A stretch of 64,000 nucleotides of DNA, from contig JAKLMB010000013.1 of the NCBI GenBank assembly GCA_022813625.1, forward strand, positions 248,001 to 312,000. Direction: 5' to 3'. Shown here in pieces: positions 12,011 through 22,545 of the stretch. The notes below the pieces were generated by a model, which was not told the DNA's origin, ran no database searches, and was given only the letters and a program-made list of their open reading frames with translations. The position numbers were made by a program, and so were the translations under genes. How positions within the stretch are numbered: the stretch's first letter is position 1; each line of letters opens with the position of its first letter. Source of the DNA: Aaosphaeria pasadenensis (Eukaryota > Ascomycota > Dothideomycetes > Pleosporales).

Positions 12011-15000
12011 ATGTCCTTCTCCTCCGGCATTGGAGACCGTGGCGCGCTCAAATCCCCTCGTGAAGAAACCTCGTTCGCTTCCTTGACCAGCCCGTTGCGC
12101 GGTGTTGGTTCCCAAATGTCCTCCTCCTCCTCGTCGAGCGATGCCCGTGGGCAACTCCACCGTCGATTCACCACAAACAACATTCCCACCCTGAACACAC
12201 CGTTGTCTCCAATTGGGCAACAACGTAGGCAAGCAGCAGAGCCCCCAGAGTTCACTACTGCGGTAAGTTCTCTCAGCTTTCCTAGTAGGCGGCGCGGTAT
12301 GCTCGTACCGTACCTGGGCGTCATCTCGACTCCGTTGCGGTGATTGTGATGTATTCGTGCACAATAAGTGGCATATTTTGCGCGCATGAGTCGTTCTGTG
12401 AAATTGTGCCTGGTCTTGTTTGATGTGGTTGTGTTTCATGTCTACTTTTCTTATTATTGTCTGGTCAAAAACCCCAGTGTTCAAATCATGGTAGAGAGAA
12501 TCCAAACTGACAACATTGAACAACAGACGTACCACAAGCTTCAAGTTGTAAGTAAATTTTCCACCTTCACCTTCACCTTCACTTTCGCCCTCGCCTTTAC
12601 CTTTACTTGTACCTTTACTTTGTTTGCCACCATCCTTGTCGCCTATCCTACTTCACTCTCGCACGCCTTAACCCCCCAATTGCTTGCTACAATAATCACT
12701 CACTCACTCATCCCCCGCCCACCTCTCATTCCTACCAAACCTTCAAAAACTCCTCAACTTTTCTTCTCTCTTCTCTCTTCTCTTCTCATTCCTACTTCTT
12801 GATATCACCACGCTGTACAACAGTTTCTCGTTCCGGGATCTGCTCGTACATTTACCCATTTCAATCTCTCTCATCTCTTCCATTTCTACTCCACTACCCT
12901 TCTACGTTCAAACGTTCAGCACCCTCTCACTTCACGCGTGATAACGCCAATTTGCTTGGAATCATTCCAGCCGCTGATTATCAATTAGCTCGAGAAAAAG
13001 AAGCTTGAGTACGAATACCTAAAAGAACAACGTCGTCGTTTCGAGGCTGAAATGGAACTTCTTGATTTACAGTCTCGCCGTGACGAGGAGGAAATCCACC
13101 GTCTCTCTTCTGACATTCAGTACGGAAAACACAGCCAGCCGACTACCCCGCCTGAGTACAGCGACAGCTTTGGCTTTCCTACTGCTCTTTCTCGACCAAA
13201 CCGTTTCAGCATGTCCAGCGTGACTGGTGTGAGCACTCCTCGTGGGAGCCGTTCCGGATCGCAGATCACCTCCCCTCCGTCTGGCCAGGTAACACAAGGC
13301 GCAAGTCACAACAACAACAATCACTTGCCCTCTAAGTCTGTTCCTGGCTCGCGCCGCAACTCAGACGAAGAAGGCGACGACTTCGACAACACCGAATTCG
13401 CACCCATGAGTCCAGTCTTTCGCAAGTAAGTTTTCCTCATTATCACTTCTACCATTCCACTCTGTCCCTGCCACCTACCTTCACTATATATCAACAACCA
13501 TTTCAGCCGTGGTTGTTGATCAGGTGAAGCAAGCACAGACTTGTGTGGGCCCACAGCTAAAACTTCGCAGCAACAATCGCATGTCTATGCCTGTCACCAA
13601 CCTTGATCTTCGTGGTCGCGACGATCTTCCTGACCTCGCTTCTGTCCTGGGTCATATCAACACTGCTGCGTTTCTATTTGGTGACGACGAGAAGTCCCAG
13701 AACACTGCCCCCTCACCTGACGCCAAATCGTTTCTACAAATGAATACTACCGACGACAAGTTCCCCATCCTCGTCCGTCGTGACACCAACGGTAATGGTA
13801 TGTAAACACTCACTTGACCACCATCAATCCCACGTACTCACAATGCACAGGCGCCGAAGGCCAGAACGGCGGTTGGTCGTCGTACCGTCACCGTCACTCG
13901 CAGCAGTCTTTGCCTACGAATACACTTCGCAAGGCCTCTCAGGTCGATGAGTATGACGTGAGCCAAGTCAACGGTAATGGCAACGTTGAAACTACACCGA
14001 CAAAGCCGAACGCCAACAATCGTCGCTCCGTTGAGTTCAGTGGTTTCAGCCCTTACGGTGGTAATGGCAACAAGCGCTCCAGCTATCATGCTAGCCCATC
14101 CAATGGTATGCCTAAGCTCCAGCAGTCCTACTCGAGCAACGATGTCCCTACCTTGAAGAATGGCGACAATGGTAGTGGTGCCAACGGTTCTGGTTTCGGT
14201 AAGACTCATGCTGAGCAACACCTCCACAACCACAATGCCAACATGGGTCGCATTCCAGCCAATGCTGTCTCCAACCGTCACAGCCGTGACTTGTCGTCTG
14301 GCTTCAAGGATCAAGACAGTCCGTTCCGCTCTCCTCAATCGGGTCTCCATGCATCTGCAGCACCTTTCGGACCTACTATGTCAGCCGCCTCCAGCATGAA
14401 TGGCTCCGTCGCTGGTTCTGTTGGCTCGTCTGGCATGTCCCAGTATCCCACCAATTCACCTGCCAATGGTCCCTACTACGGATACAATGTGGCCATGTTG
14501 AATGGCGCAATGAACGGGCTCAACCTCGGACCTCAGATGGGCGCTCCTCAAATGAATGCTTCTCAAATGGGCGCTCCACCTGTCTTCAATCCTAATGGTG
14601 TCTACCCCACTGGCCCCAGTCAATACTACAATCCTTACACCACCTTCGGACCGAATGGCCGCGTTCAAGACAGCCAGGCTCGCGTCATCCAGAGCCGCCG
14701 TATGCAAAACGGTACGTACCAGCACCGTGCGTCACAATCCAACACGCTCACTTCTGAAGATGCCAACCGCTTCATGAACTACGACCTGAAGACGATGCCT
14801 CGCCATGAGATCTACACCCTGTGCAAAGATCAACATGGATGCCGCTTCTTGCAGAAGAAGCTCGAAGAACGCAATGAAGAGCACCTAGACATTATCTTCC
14901 AAGAGACTGCTCCGCACGTAGTTGAGCTCATGACTGGTAAGTATCATTCCATCTACATGACAAGGCGCGAACAAGCATTAACTGTTTTCAGACCCATTTG

Positions 15001-16154
15001 GCAACTACCTTTGCCAGAAGCTCTTGGAGTATACCAACGATGAACAACGTGATGCGCTCGTCCGCAACGCCGCACCATCTCTCGTTCAGATTGCCTTGAA
15101 CCAGCATGGAACCCGTGCTCTTCAGAAGATGATCGAGTTTGTTTCTACCCCTCAGCAGGTAAGTTGTCATTTCTCTTCATCCTAGAGGTTGTCTCTAACA
15201 TGTATTCAGATACGCATGATCATCGAAGCGTTCGCCGACCAAGTCGTTGAACTTATCCAGGATCTCAACGGCAATCACGTCATCCAGAAGTGCTTGAACC
15301 ACCTCAAGGCTGAAGACGCTCAGTTCATCTTCGATGCGGTAGGCCAGCACTGTGTCACTGTTGGCACTCACCGCCATGGCTGCTGCGTCCTCCAGCGCTG
15401 CATTGATCATGCCTCTGGTTTCCAAAAGGTCCAGCTTGTCCGCCAAATCACCAACAATAGCTTCAACTTGGTCCAGGATCCTTTTGGCAATTACGTTGTG
15501 CAGTACATCTTGGACCTAAACGACCCGAGCTTTACGAATCCTCTGTGCGTTGGCTTTGCTAGTAAGGTCGCAGAGCTTTCTAAGCAGAAGTTCAGCTCCA
15601 ATGTCATCGAGAAGTGCATTCGTTGCGCTGACATGGAGACGAAGCGGATTTTGATTGAAGAACTGATGAACCCGGAAGAGCTGGAGAAGCTCATGAGGGA
15701 CTCATACGGGAACTATGTCATCCAAACCGCCCTCGAGTTTGCACCCCCCGAGCTATGCCTCCTCCTGATCGACAACATGCGCCCCATCCTCCCTGCTATT
15801 CGCCAGACTCCCTATGGTCGTCGCATCCAGAGCAAGGTCCAGGAGCGTGAATCCCGTTTGCAGGCCTACACTGGTCGTAACTCTGGACATGTCTCGCCTC
15901 ACACAATCTCGACCACGCAGTCACCCGAACGTCGTTCTACTTTCAGTAGCCAGATTGCTCCTGCTTCGGGTTTCCAAAATACTCCCATGTATACCGCCCA
16001 TGCCAATAGCTATGGCTCCAACATTGCCTCTCCACAGCCCCATCGTTTGAGCAACCCGCCGTTGCCCACCCACATTCAGAACTCTGTACACAATCAGGCT
16101 TATGCTCAGTATGGAGGTGGCCAAACCGCCAATGGCATGAACAACTTCTTCTGA
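12011..16154 (+). CDS. Pumilio-family RNA-binding protein, Puf4/Mpt5-like
   Basis: Seven exons: 12011-12262, 12527-12547, 12989-13425, 13571-13797, 13851-14936, 14992-15158 and 15210-16154, totalling 3135 nt (1044 aa). The second exon is a 21-nt micro-exon placed by a CTGAC branch site, an ACAG acceptor and a GTAAGT donor, with phase agreement. The N terminus is Ser-rich. A Glu/Lys/Arg coiled coil follows about residue 92, then Asn/Gln/Ser-rich low complexity to ~620. Eight PUF repeats occupy about 628-965. Recognition triplets read C-R-Q, N-Y-Q, T-R-Q, N-H-Q, C-C-Q, N-Y-Q, S-N-E and N-Y-Q for repeats 1-8, predicting binding to UGUAUAUA-type sites, with a flipped base possible as in yeast Puf4. 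It is expected to bind 3' UTRs in the cytoplasm and recruit deadenylases. The least certain junction is 13425/13571: nearer acceptors give a stop or the wrong phase. Confidence 0.88.
12561..12628 (+). repeat. degenerate (CCTTCA/CCTTTA)n hexamer tract in intron
   Basis: A pyrimidine-rich hexamer repeat lies near the start of the 441-nt third intron of the Pumilio gene. It may be simple sequence drift or an aid to splicing of the preceding micro-exon. Confidence 0.7.
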
Positions 16155-18317
16155 ACAGGCCTCTGATGACTTCATGACGCGACGATTATTGACGGCCGCT
16201 CTCGCTCAGCACCAGGTCTCCCGATCACTGCCAGCTGACCTCACCCCCGCGCTGTCGTGCTCTGCGACCATGCTTATCACGAGTATTCCCCTTGCGTAGC
16301 TCCCGATCTTGCGCCAATATTCGAGACACCTCGATGCCGATGTTGCTGGTACATCTTCATCATCCTGCATCGGTGGTTGGCATCTTGGTCGTCTTGTATA
16401 GTATCCCCGCCTCTTATCATCATCACATCGGTCTGTATCCACCTAGGGTTCATGATCAATAGTTTTGAGAGCTATTTCTCGATCTCCTGTAGGCGCATCG
16501 GCCTAATTTTGTGATGGCTGTACACCATCTTCTACCTTTCACATCCCTTGCATTCATGTACCCCGGTCGTTTCATTTTTGCTCCACGAGCATCTTTCCCC
16601 CATTCTTTTCTATGCTGTCTTATTTGTTTCGGCGAGGTGGTCGCCTTTTTTTCTTCCCCGAAAACGATCCCCTGCATGTTTCTCACAATCGGCATTGCTT
16701 GCATTACAGGATTGTCGCACAAGGGCGGCATTCAATTCTTCCACTATGGCTCTCATCACAGCAATCGGCGTCTTTTTGCCTTGTCAACGAACCACCTTAC
16801 GACGACGGACGGACGGGAAGGTTCGGCAAAAAGTAATGGTTGATGGCATGGACTTGGACTTTGCAGACATTGAAAGAGAGGAGGGAGGCTTAGGCTTTTG
16901 CACGGTTGGCCCCCCACATTCATCTGCTTTGCTTTGCTTCGGGATTTTTTTCTTTCTTCTCGGCTCGTTTGGTGGGGACACTTTTTTCTTCTTTTCTCCT
17001 CCCCGACAAACATCACAATAGCCAGAAGCCAGCATATGCAGTGGGACCGACACATTTCTGCCACTGGATTTTCACGGATGGTAGATAGAGTAGTAGCAGA
17101 AAAGCAAGCCTCAGAATAGGAATTCAAAGTACGATTACTTGTAAATGCGGTTCACAGTAGTATTGACTCAAGCATGCCGTGAAGATGCGAATTGAGGAAT
17201 TGTACGGAGTAGTGGGATGTCTAACCAAACCCACGCTAGATTAGGGAACTAGAAGCAAGCAGTAAGGAGAGAAACTCCGAAGACAAGGGATAACAATTGA
17301 AGAATAGAAGAAACACGGCTGCTGCTAACACATGATTTATGATTGATGCGACATGAGAATATACTTTGATAGGAAGTTGGAGGGATCGGTTGTAAGGATG
17401 GTCTGTGTCGCACGGAGTGGCCGTTGGGGGGACGAATCCATTCATGCCTTACACATGACATAATTACCTAGATACCTAGGTAGGCTAGATACCTTGTAGC
17501 CTCTGCCAGGACTCCGAGGGATGGATTACTTTTCGAGCTTCGAGAGCAGGGCTGTTGCTCTTAGGCGATATATGTTCAAAGAAAGGGAAGGATAAGATGA
17601 GGATAGTCGAGATTCGGACAAGCTACTGAGCACGGCATTGTTGATAACTAAATTTGAGGTGAGTGAGTACCCTTGGGGTGATCGGACTAGATGACGCAGG
17701 GCAGGACGGACAGGGCGGCGGATAGGAACCGTAGCCTGTAAGTAAGCCTGTAGGGCACCGCCGCCACCTTCCGCCTTGAGATGAGACATGAGACATGAAG
17801 TAGAGAAGAGAACAGAGAGTGGAAGAGAAACAGATAGTCGATGAATTGGTAGTTTGTTCCCCTCCATTCTTTAGATAAGTATACCTAGGAACCTAAGTTA
17901 ATTAGTGTACGGAGTGCCTAGGTTACTACTTGACCCCATCCTCCTTATAATTAGAACAACTGACCAGTCAACTCCACTCCATTCACTCCGCTCTATTCAC
18001 CAGAGGTACACGCACGCACACTACACCAGTCACCACACCACCCACATACCACACTACCAGGTACGACACAAGGACCGCCTCCCTTGAACCAGGCCATCCT
18101 TATTACTTGTACTCTGCATCTCGCGACATCATTCGCACCCATCACCACATACCCCCATCACCATATCCCACCTTCCATCCTCCGATATATTACACCGCCG
18201 GTCCGCAAATCCTCCTTCCTCTTACAACTACCACCTCCGCTTCTACATATACCCACTTCTTCAGTCAAAACCACGCTACCACCCACCCTTTCAACTACTA
18301 TCCATTCATCCAACATC
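16155..18317. other. intergenic region with long 3' UTR and leader
   Basis: The first part is probably the 3' UTR of the Pumilio gene and includes TGTATAGTA at 16395-16403, a Puf4-type target. A TACGGAGTA copy lies at 17203 and the palindrome TACCTAGGTA at 17473-17482. From about 17950 to 18317 the sequence becomes C/A/T-rich like a fungal 5' leader. Several frames of 100-150 codons exist but have low-complexity shadow-like translations. Confidence 0.5.
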
Positions 18318-18685
18318 ATGCGCTTCACCATCTTCTCCTTCCTGCTCGCTCTTCTCGCTACCTACGCCATGGCTTCCGCTCCTCTCAAGGCCGTCATCAT
18401 CAGCTACCCCAACGAAACCCCCCAGAGCCTCGTTGATCAAGCCATGGAGAGCATCGAGCAAGCTGTACGTTGCCCCTCAAATCCCTACTCAACCGAGCCA
18501 CTCCAGAACAGGTCCGACTAACCATGATATGTTACTAGGGCGGCGTCATCACTCACAAATACAACATCATCAAGGGCTTCGCTTGCCAGGCACCCGCTGC
18601 CGTCCTCGAGTCGATCCACTCACTAAGCACACAGTTCGCTGCCTTGGTTGAAGAGGACGGCGTCATGCATACCAACGGCAACTAA
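18318..18685 (+). CDS. small secreted proteinase inhibitor I9/Pbi2-like protein
   Basis: Two exons, 18318-18464 and 18539-18685 (intron 74 nt with GACTAAC branch site, phase 0), giving 97 aa. Residues 1-20 form a signal peptide (hydrophobic LLALLA core, AMASA cleavage region). The remainder resembles the inhibitor I9/propeptide fold: a beta strand KAVIISYPNET, a helix PQSLVDQAMESIEQAG, a GGVITHKYNIIKGFA strand pair and an AVLESIHSL helix. Relatives act as subtilisin propeptides or as inhibitors such as yeast Pbi2, which blocks vacuolar protease B. The upstream in-frame methionine in the leader was not used because MRF begins a clean signal sequence. The target protease is unknown. Confidence 0.85.
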
Positions 18686-19550
18686 ACGGAGTAAACGAAA
18701 AATAAAGAGTTGCGCGCGACTGAACGGGAGCTTGGGATGTTGGTATCTACGAATACGAAATTGAACGGATAATTATTCTCGCGACTTGACTTTGCTACAA
18801 GTCGCCTTCTTGCAGTACACTGACTGGTTGGAGTATGGTTTATGGATATCGGGTGTATCAACAATCTACCGCTTTTTCCTTGAGACACGTTGGGTGTCTG
18901 TTACTTGCCATGGGGTTGCTGGCTGATTTGCCAAATAATGAATGAAATGCCTCGTACAGTGCTATCTCGTTTGGAGACGTTGCTCTTGAATATCAGACAA
19001 ATATCATGATTTCTTTTCTTTTTGACCATTTTGTATATTTTGTGAAACGCAAATACGCAGAGGCTTCCCTTTAGGGCATCCATATACTGCAGCTTGATAT
19101 GTCGTGACCCCATCAATACCCAGGTACCTAGGTACATAGAGTGGTCCGTTTCGACCTACGATGCTCGAGGTTCAAGGACGCACTTTGTTTCAGCATGCTC
19201 GCCATTTCATGCATACCATATGCACAGAATTTTGCCAGCAACAGCACTTGTCCCCTTCGACGTCTCTCTTACCACTAATTACCATTCTAGACAGTAGAGG
19301 TGTGTTCTGCAGGTGCAGCGCGGATCTAGGCCAGATCGATTCTGGAAGGGACCGCTAATTAGCGTGGCTCCACTACCGACAGCATCACCGCGCGTTGCGC
19401 GAGCATCGTGCATACACACCTCTCCCCACCGCTCTCCTAATGAATTCTACACCCCACCCATGATGCATAGGTTGGAATCCATTTCCCTTTTACCAATCTT
19501 CGACAAAATACGCGTGCTTTACCGGCGGGCCTGAGCCCGCAACATAAATC
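18686..19550. other. intergenic region
   Basis: 3' flank of the inhibitor gene and promoter of the HOOK gene. The palindrome TACCTAGGTA occurs at 19125-19134. No gene seen. Confidence 0.55.
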
Positions 19551-22545
19551 ATGGACGACTTCAGGCCGGAGCTTCTAAAGGCTCTCCTTGACTGGGTATG
19601 CAGGAGCCCAAGGGTAACCGCCGACACATCACGACGCAAATATACTGACGCACCGGATTCAGGTCAACAGATTCGATTTCCCGGGACGAGTCAACGCATG
19701 GAACCAACTCGAAGACGGCCAGGTCCTCTGGCAGATCCTCGCCGAAATCGATTCCGAGTACTTCAACGATTCCCTCCCCAATTTTGACGATCTCCAGCAA
19801 CAGCACCGCCGCACCTCCGACAACTGGATACCGAGATGGCAGAACCTAAAACACATCGAGCGGGCCGTCTCGACCTACATTCGCGAGGAATGCCAGCAAC
19901 TGCCCGTCCTCACCAAACGCATGATACCCGATCTCAAGACCGGTGCTCGAGATGGCTCGATGATGTTGACGGCGAAGCTCACCATGGCTGTCCTCCTCGC
20001 ATCCCTCTACTCGCCCAAGTCGAGTGAACGCATGGTCCAGATCATGACACAAGAGCTGGATCAGAAGGATGCTGAGGTGATCGCAGACGCCATCAAGGAC
20101 ATGCAGGCGCTCGATCAGAGAATGTCTGCGCTGGGCGTGGAGTCAGAACTGACCCCTGAGCCAAATCTCGCGGGATTCAGAACACCGACTCGAGCTGTTT
20201 CTGGGGCTGGATCGACGATCGAACGTGATACGGGTCTAGAGCAGGAGGCTCAACTATTCGAGGCGAACAAGGACAGGCAAGCACTACGGTCGCAGGTAAC
20301 GAAGTTGCAGGGGGAAGTTGAGAGCAGTCGGAGCAAAATATCGCAGCTAGAAGAGGACTTGGTCGAGGCCAGGCTACATTTGGATGTGCATGGCGGGGAA
20401 CGGGCATCTTCTGATGAGGTCGAAAAGCTACGACATGACCTGACCCGCGAACGACAATACATTGAAGGCCTCGAGGCTGACCTCCAGAATGCTAAGGACA
20501 TTGTTGATAGCCAAAAGCGTCGACTCGAGCGTCTGAATGGAGAGGAGGGTTCCAAGCAAGAACTACGCGATCAGCTACAGCTCATTCGAGCGGAACGAGA
20601 CGAGCTTGCCCAAAAGGCCAAGGCAAATGAGAACCTCAAAAAGAAGATCCAGTCTCTAACGCAGGAAACGAAGAACTTGGAAACGCTCCGACAAGACTAT
20701 CAGCAAGCACGAGAGAGACTTCAGGAGCTTGAAGCTATTGAGGAACGATGCACTGCGTTGGAGAAGGTGAACAAAGAAAATGGCTCGACTATTGTCCAGT
20801 GCGAACAATCCATCTTCGAAGAGAAGGGTAAACGTACAAGAGTAGAGCACGAGAACCTTCTTCTCATGAAGCAATTGGAACAGACCCGGGATCTTCAGTA
20901 TCGAGCAGAAGACGCACGACAAGAACTCGAAGACCGCATACGGGTCCTCGAATCATCTAACCCTGCCGGCCAAGGTGACAGTCTAGAAGATGAGCTTACT
21001 CAAGATGAGAACGGCGACAACATGGAAGCATCCACCAATCTACTCGCTTCTGGAGACGGGCGAATAAGCACAGATGCGATAGCTTTACAGCAGAAGGTTG
21101 ATATCTTGAGTGCTCGACTGAAGTCGCTCGAAACAGAAACACTCAAGCAGATGCAAGAGAATCTTGGACTGCGCTCAGACATGATGTCTAGCGATGACGA
21201 AAAGAATGAAAGGTATACATGGTCCAGACATTACACCATCCTTCAATACTGATGAAACAGACCTTTCCTCGAGCAGAACGAGAAACTCCAGGCCGCCGAG
21301 AACGAAATTCAAGAGTTGCAGCGCAGGCTTCGGGAGAAAGAGCTTCAAGCCGCTGAGCTTCAGAACGAAGTCATGAACAGTATGTTGAACACAGACGTCT
21401 TTGAGAAAGTTGCGATGAGCTCACGCAAGTGCAGAAGCGGACATTAGCGAAGAAGAAAAGGCGGAAGGCCTCCAGGCTGAGCACGAACGCCTTCTCTCCC
21501 TGCAACACAAGTTTAATCAGAAGATCCATGATCTCGAGCTGGCTAACGAAGAGAAGACTGGTCTTCTGCGCGCAGCACTACTCAACCGCAACAACCTGAC
21601 ACCAGAACTGCTCGAGTTGATGAAAGCTGAGCTTCTGCAACGTGTCCGCGAACAGATTGAGAGGGTTGTGAAGGCTCCCGCGGAATCGCAGTCCAAGATT
21701 CTTGATGCCGAGGCGATGGAGATTGCTACAACTGTCATGGAATCCCAAGCAGCACTCGATAACGCAAAGAAAGTAAGCGTCTCCCAAATCCAAACCCCTG
21801 AGCGTGTTCCCCCGAGGACTCAACTGTTTGTCCACACCGGAGCCGAACGGCCTGCATCAGGACCCTCCAGTTCTGAATCGTCTGCCATGTCTTCTCCCCT
21901 ATCTCCCGATCACTCTCCCGTGATTACTCCCGCGTCACCCACATCACCCACCACGGAAGACACTGGGGAATCGTCACACATGCCCCTTTTCGAGCACTCT
22001 GCTTCGTCAATAGCTGGCACGCGATCTTCCACATGGGCAAGAATGTCAGACGTCTTTGGCAAATGGAACATAGCTCCATCAGCCCATCGGCCAACGACAC
22101 TTGGGGCACCCTCCTCGCGTGTGGCAAGTTGATGCATGAGGCCCACCATTTGAGCAAACACAGTTCCTTCGCTTGCTTCGATCAAGTCTGTCTGCATCCC
22201 GGATCGAAGCAGTTACCTCGTGCCTTATCCACATGTCGCGACAGTTTAGCCAAACAGTGCTAATCAAGCGTCTAGGAACTGAAAGAACAGCAAGCTGCGA
22301 ATGAACTTCTCCGCCAGCAACTGGAACAGGCCAAGAAGGAGACAGCGGAGAAGGGCTCAGCCGAGCTGCAACAGGAGGTCGAGACGTTGCGCCGCGAGAA
22401 CCGACTCATCACATCTGCATGGTACGACATGACGACTCGACTGCAAAGCAACACAGTCATCCTCCAGCGGAAAGAAGCTCCCAAAAGCTGGTTGGGTAAA
22501 CAAAGGGGGGTTCTGAACACAGGAGTGAGCCTAGCGCGAAGATAG
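19551..22545 (+). CDS. HOOK-family dynein adaptor (HookA-like)
   Basis: Five exons: 19551-19595, 19663-21212, 21261-21379, 21435 to 21772 or 22123, and 22276-22545. With the long intron (21773-22275, GT-AG) the protein is 773 aa. With exon 4 extended to a GC donor at 22124 it is 890 aa. Both keep phase. Residues 1-160 form the HOOK/calponin-like domain (LLDWVNRFDF, DGQVLWQILAEID), followed by coiled coil from about 215 to the end. The C terminus has ITSAWYDMTTRLQSNTV and KSWLGKQR, typical of the fungal cargo-binding end. In Aspergillus the protein links early endosomes to dynein/dynactin through the FTS/FHIP complex. Start ATG precedes MDDFRPELLKALLDW, the conserved N-terminal helix. Confidence 0.92.

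Noticed and set aside
12607..13008. 133-codon frame inside the Pumilio gene
   Set aside because: Lies within the third intron, and the downstream exon is read in another frame.
13507..13570. Earlier acceptor (after TTTCAG at 13506) for the fifth Pumilio exon
   Set aside because: Joining 13425 to 13507 creates an immediate TGA; the acceptor at 13570 is the first that restores phase.
16511..17021. Overlapping 110- and 157-codon frames downstream of the Pumilio gene
   Set aside because: Two frames overlap over the same bases with Phe/Ser/Pro-rich translations; probably 3' UTR or spacer.
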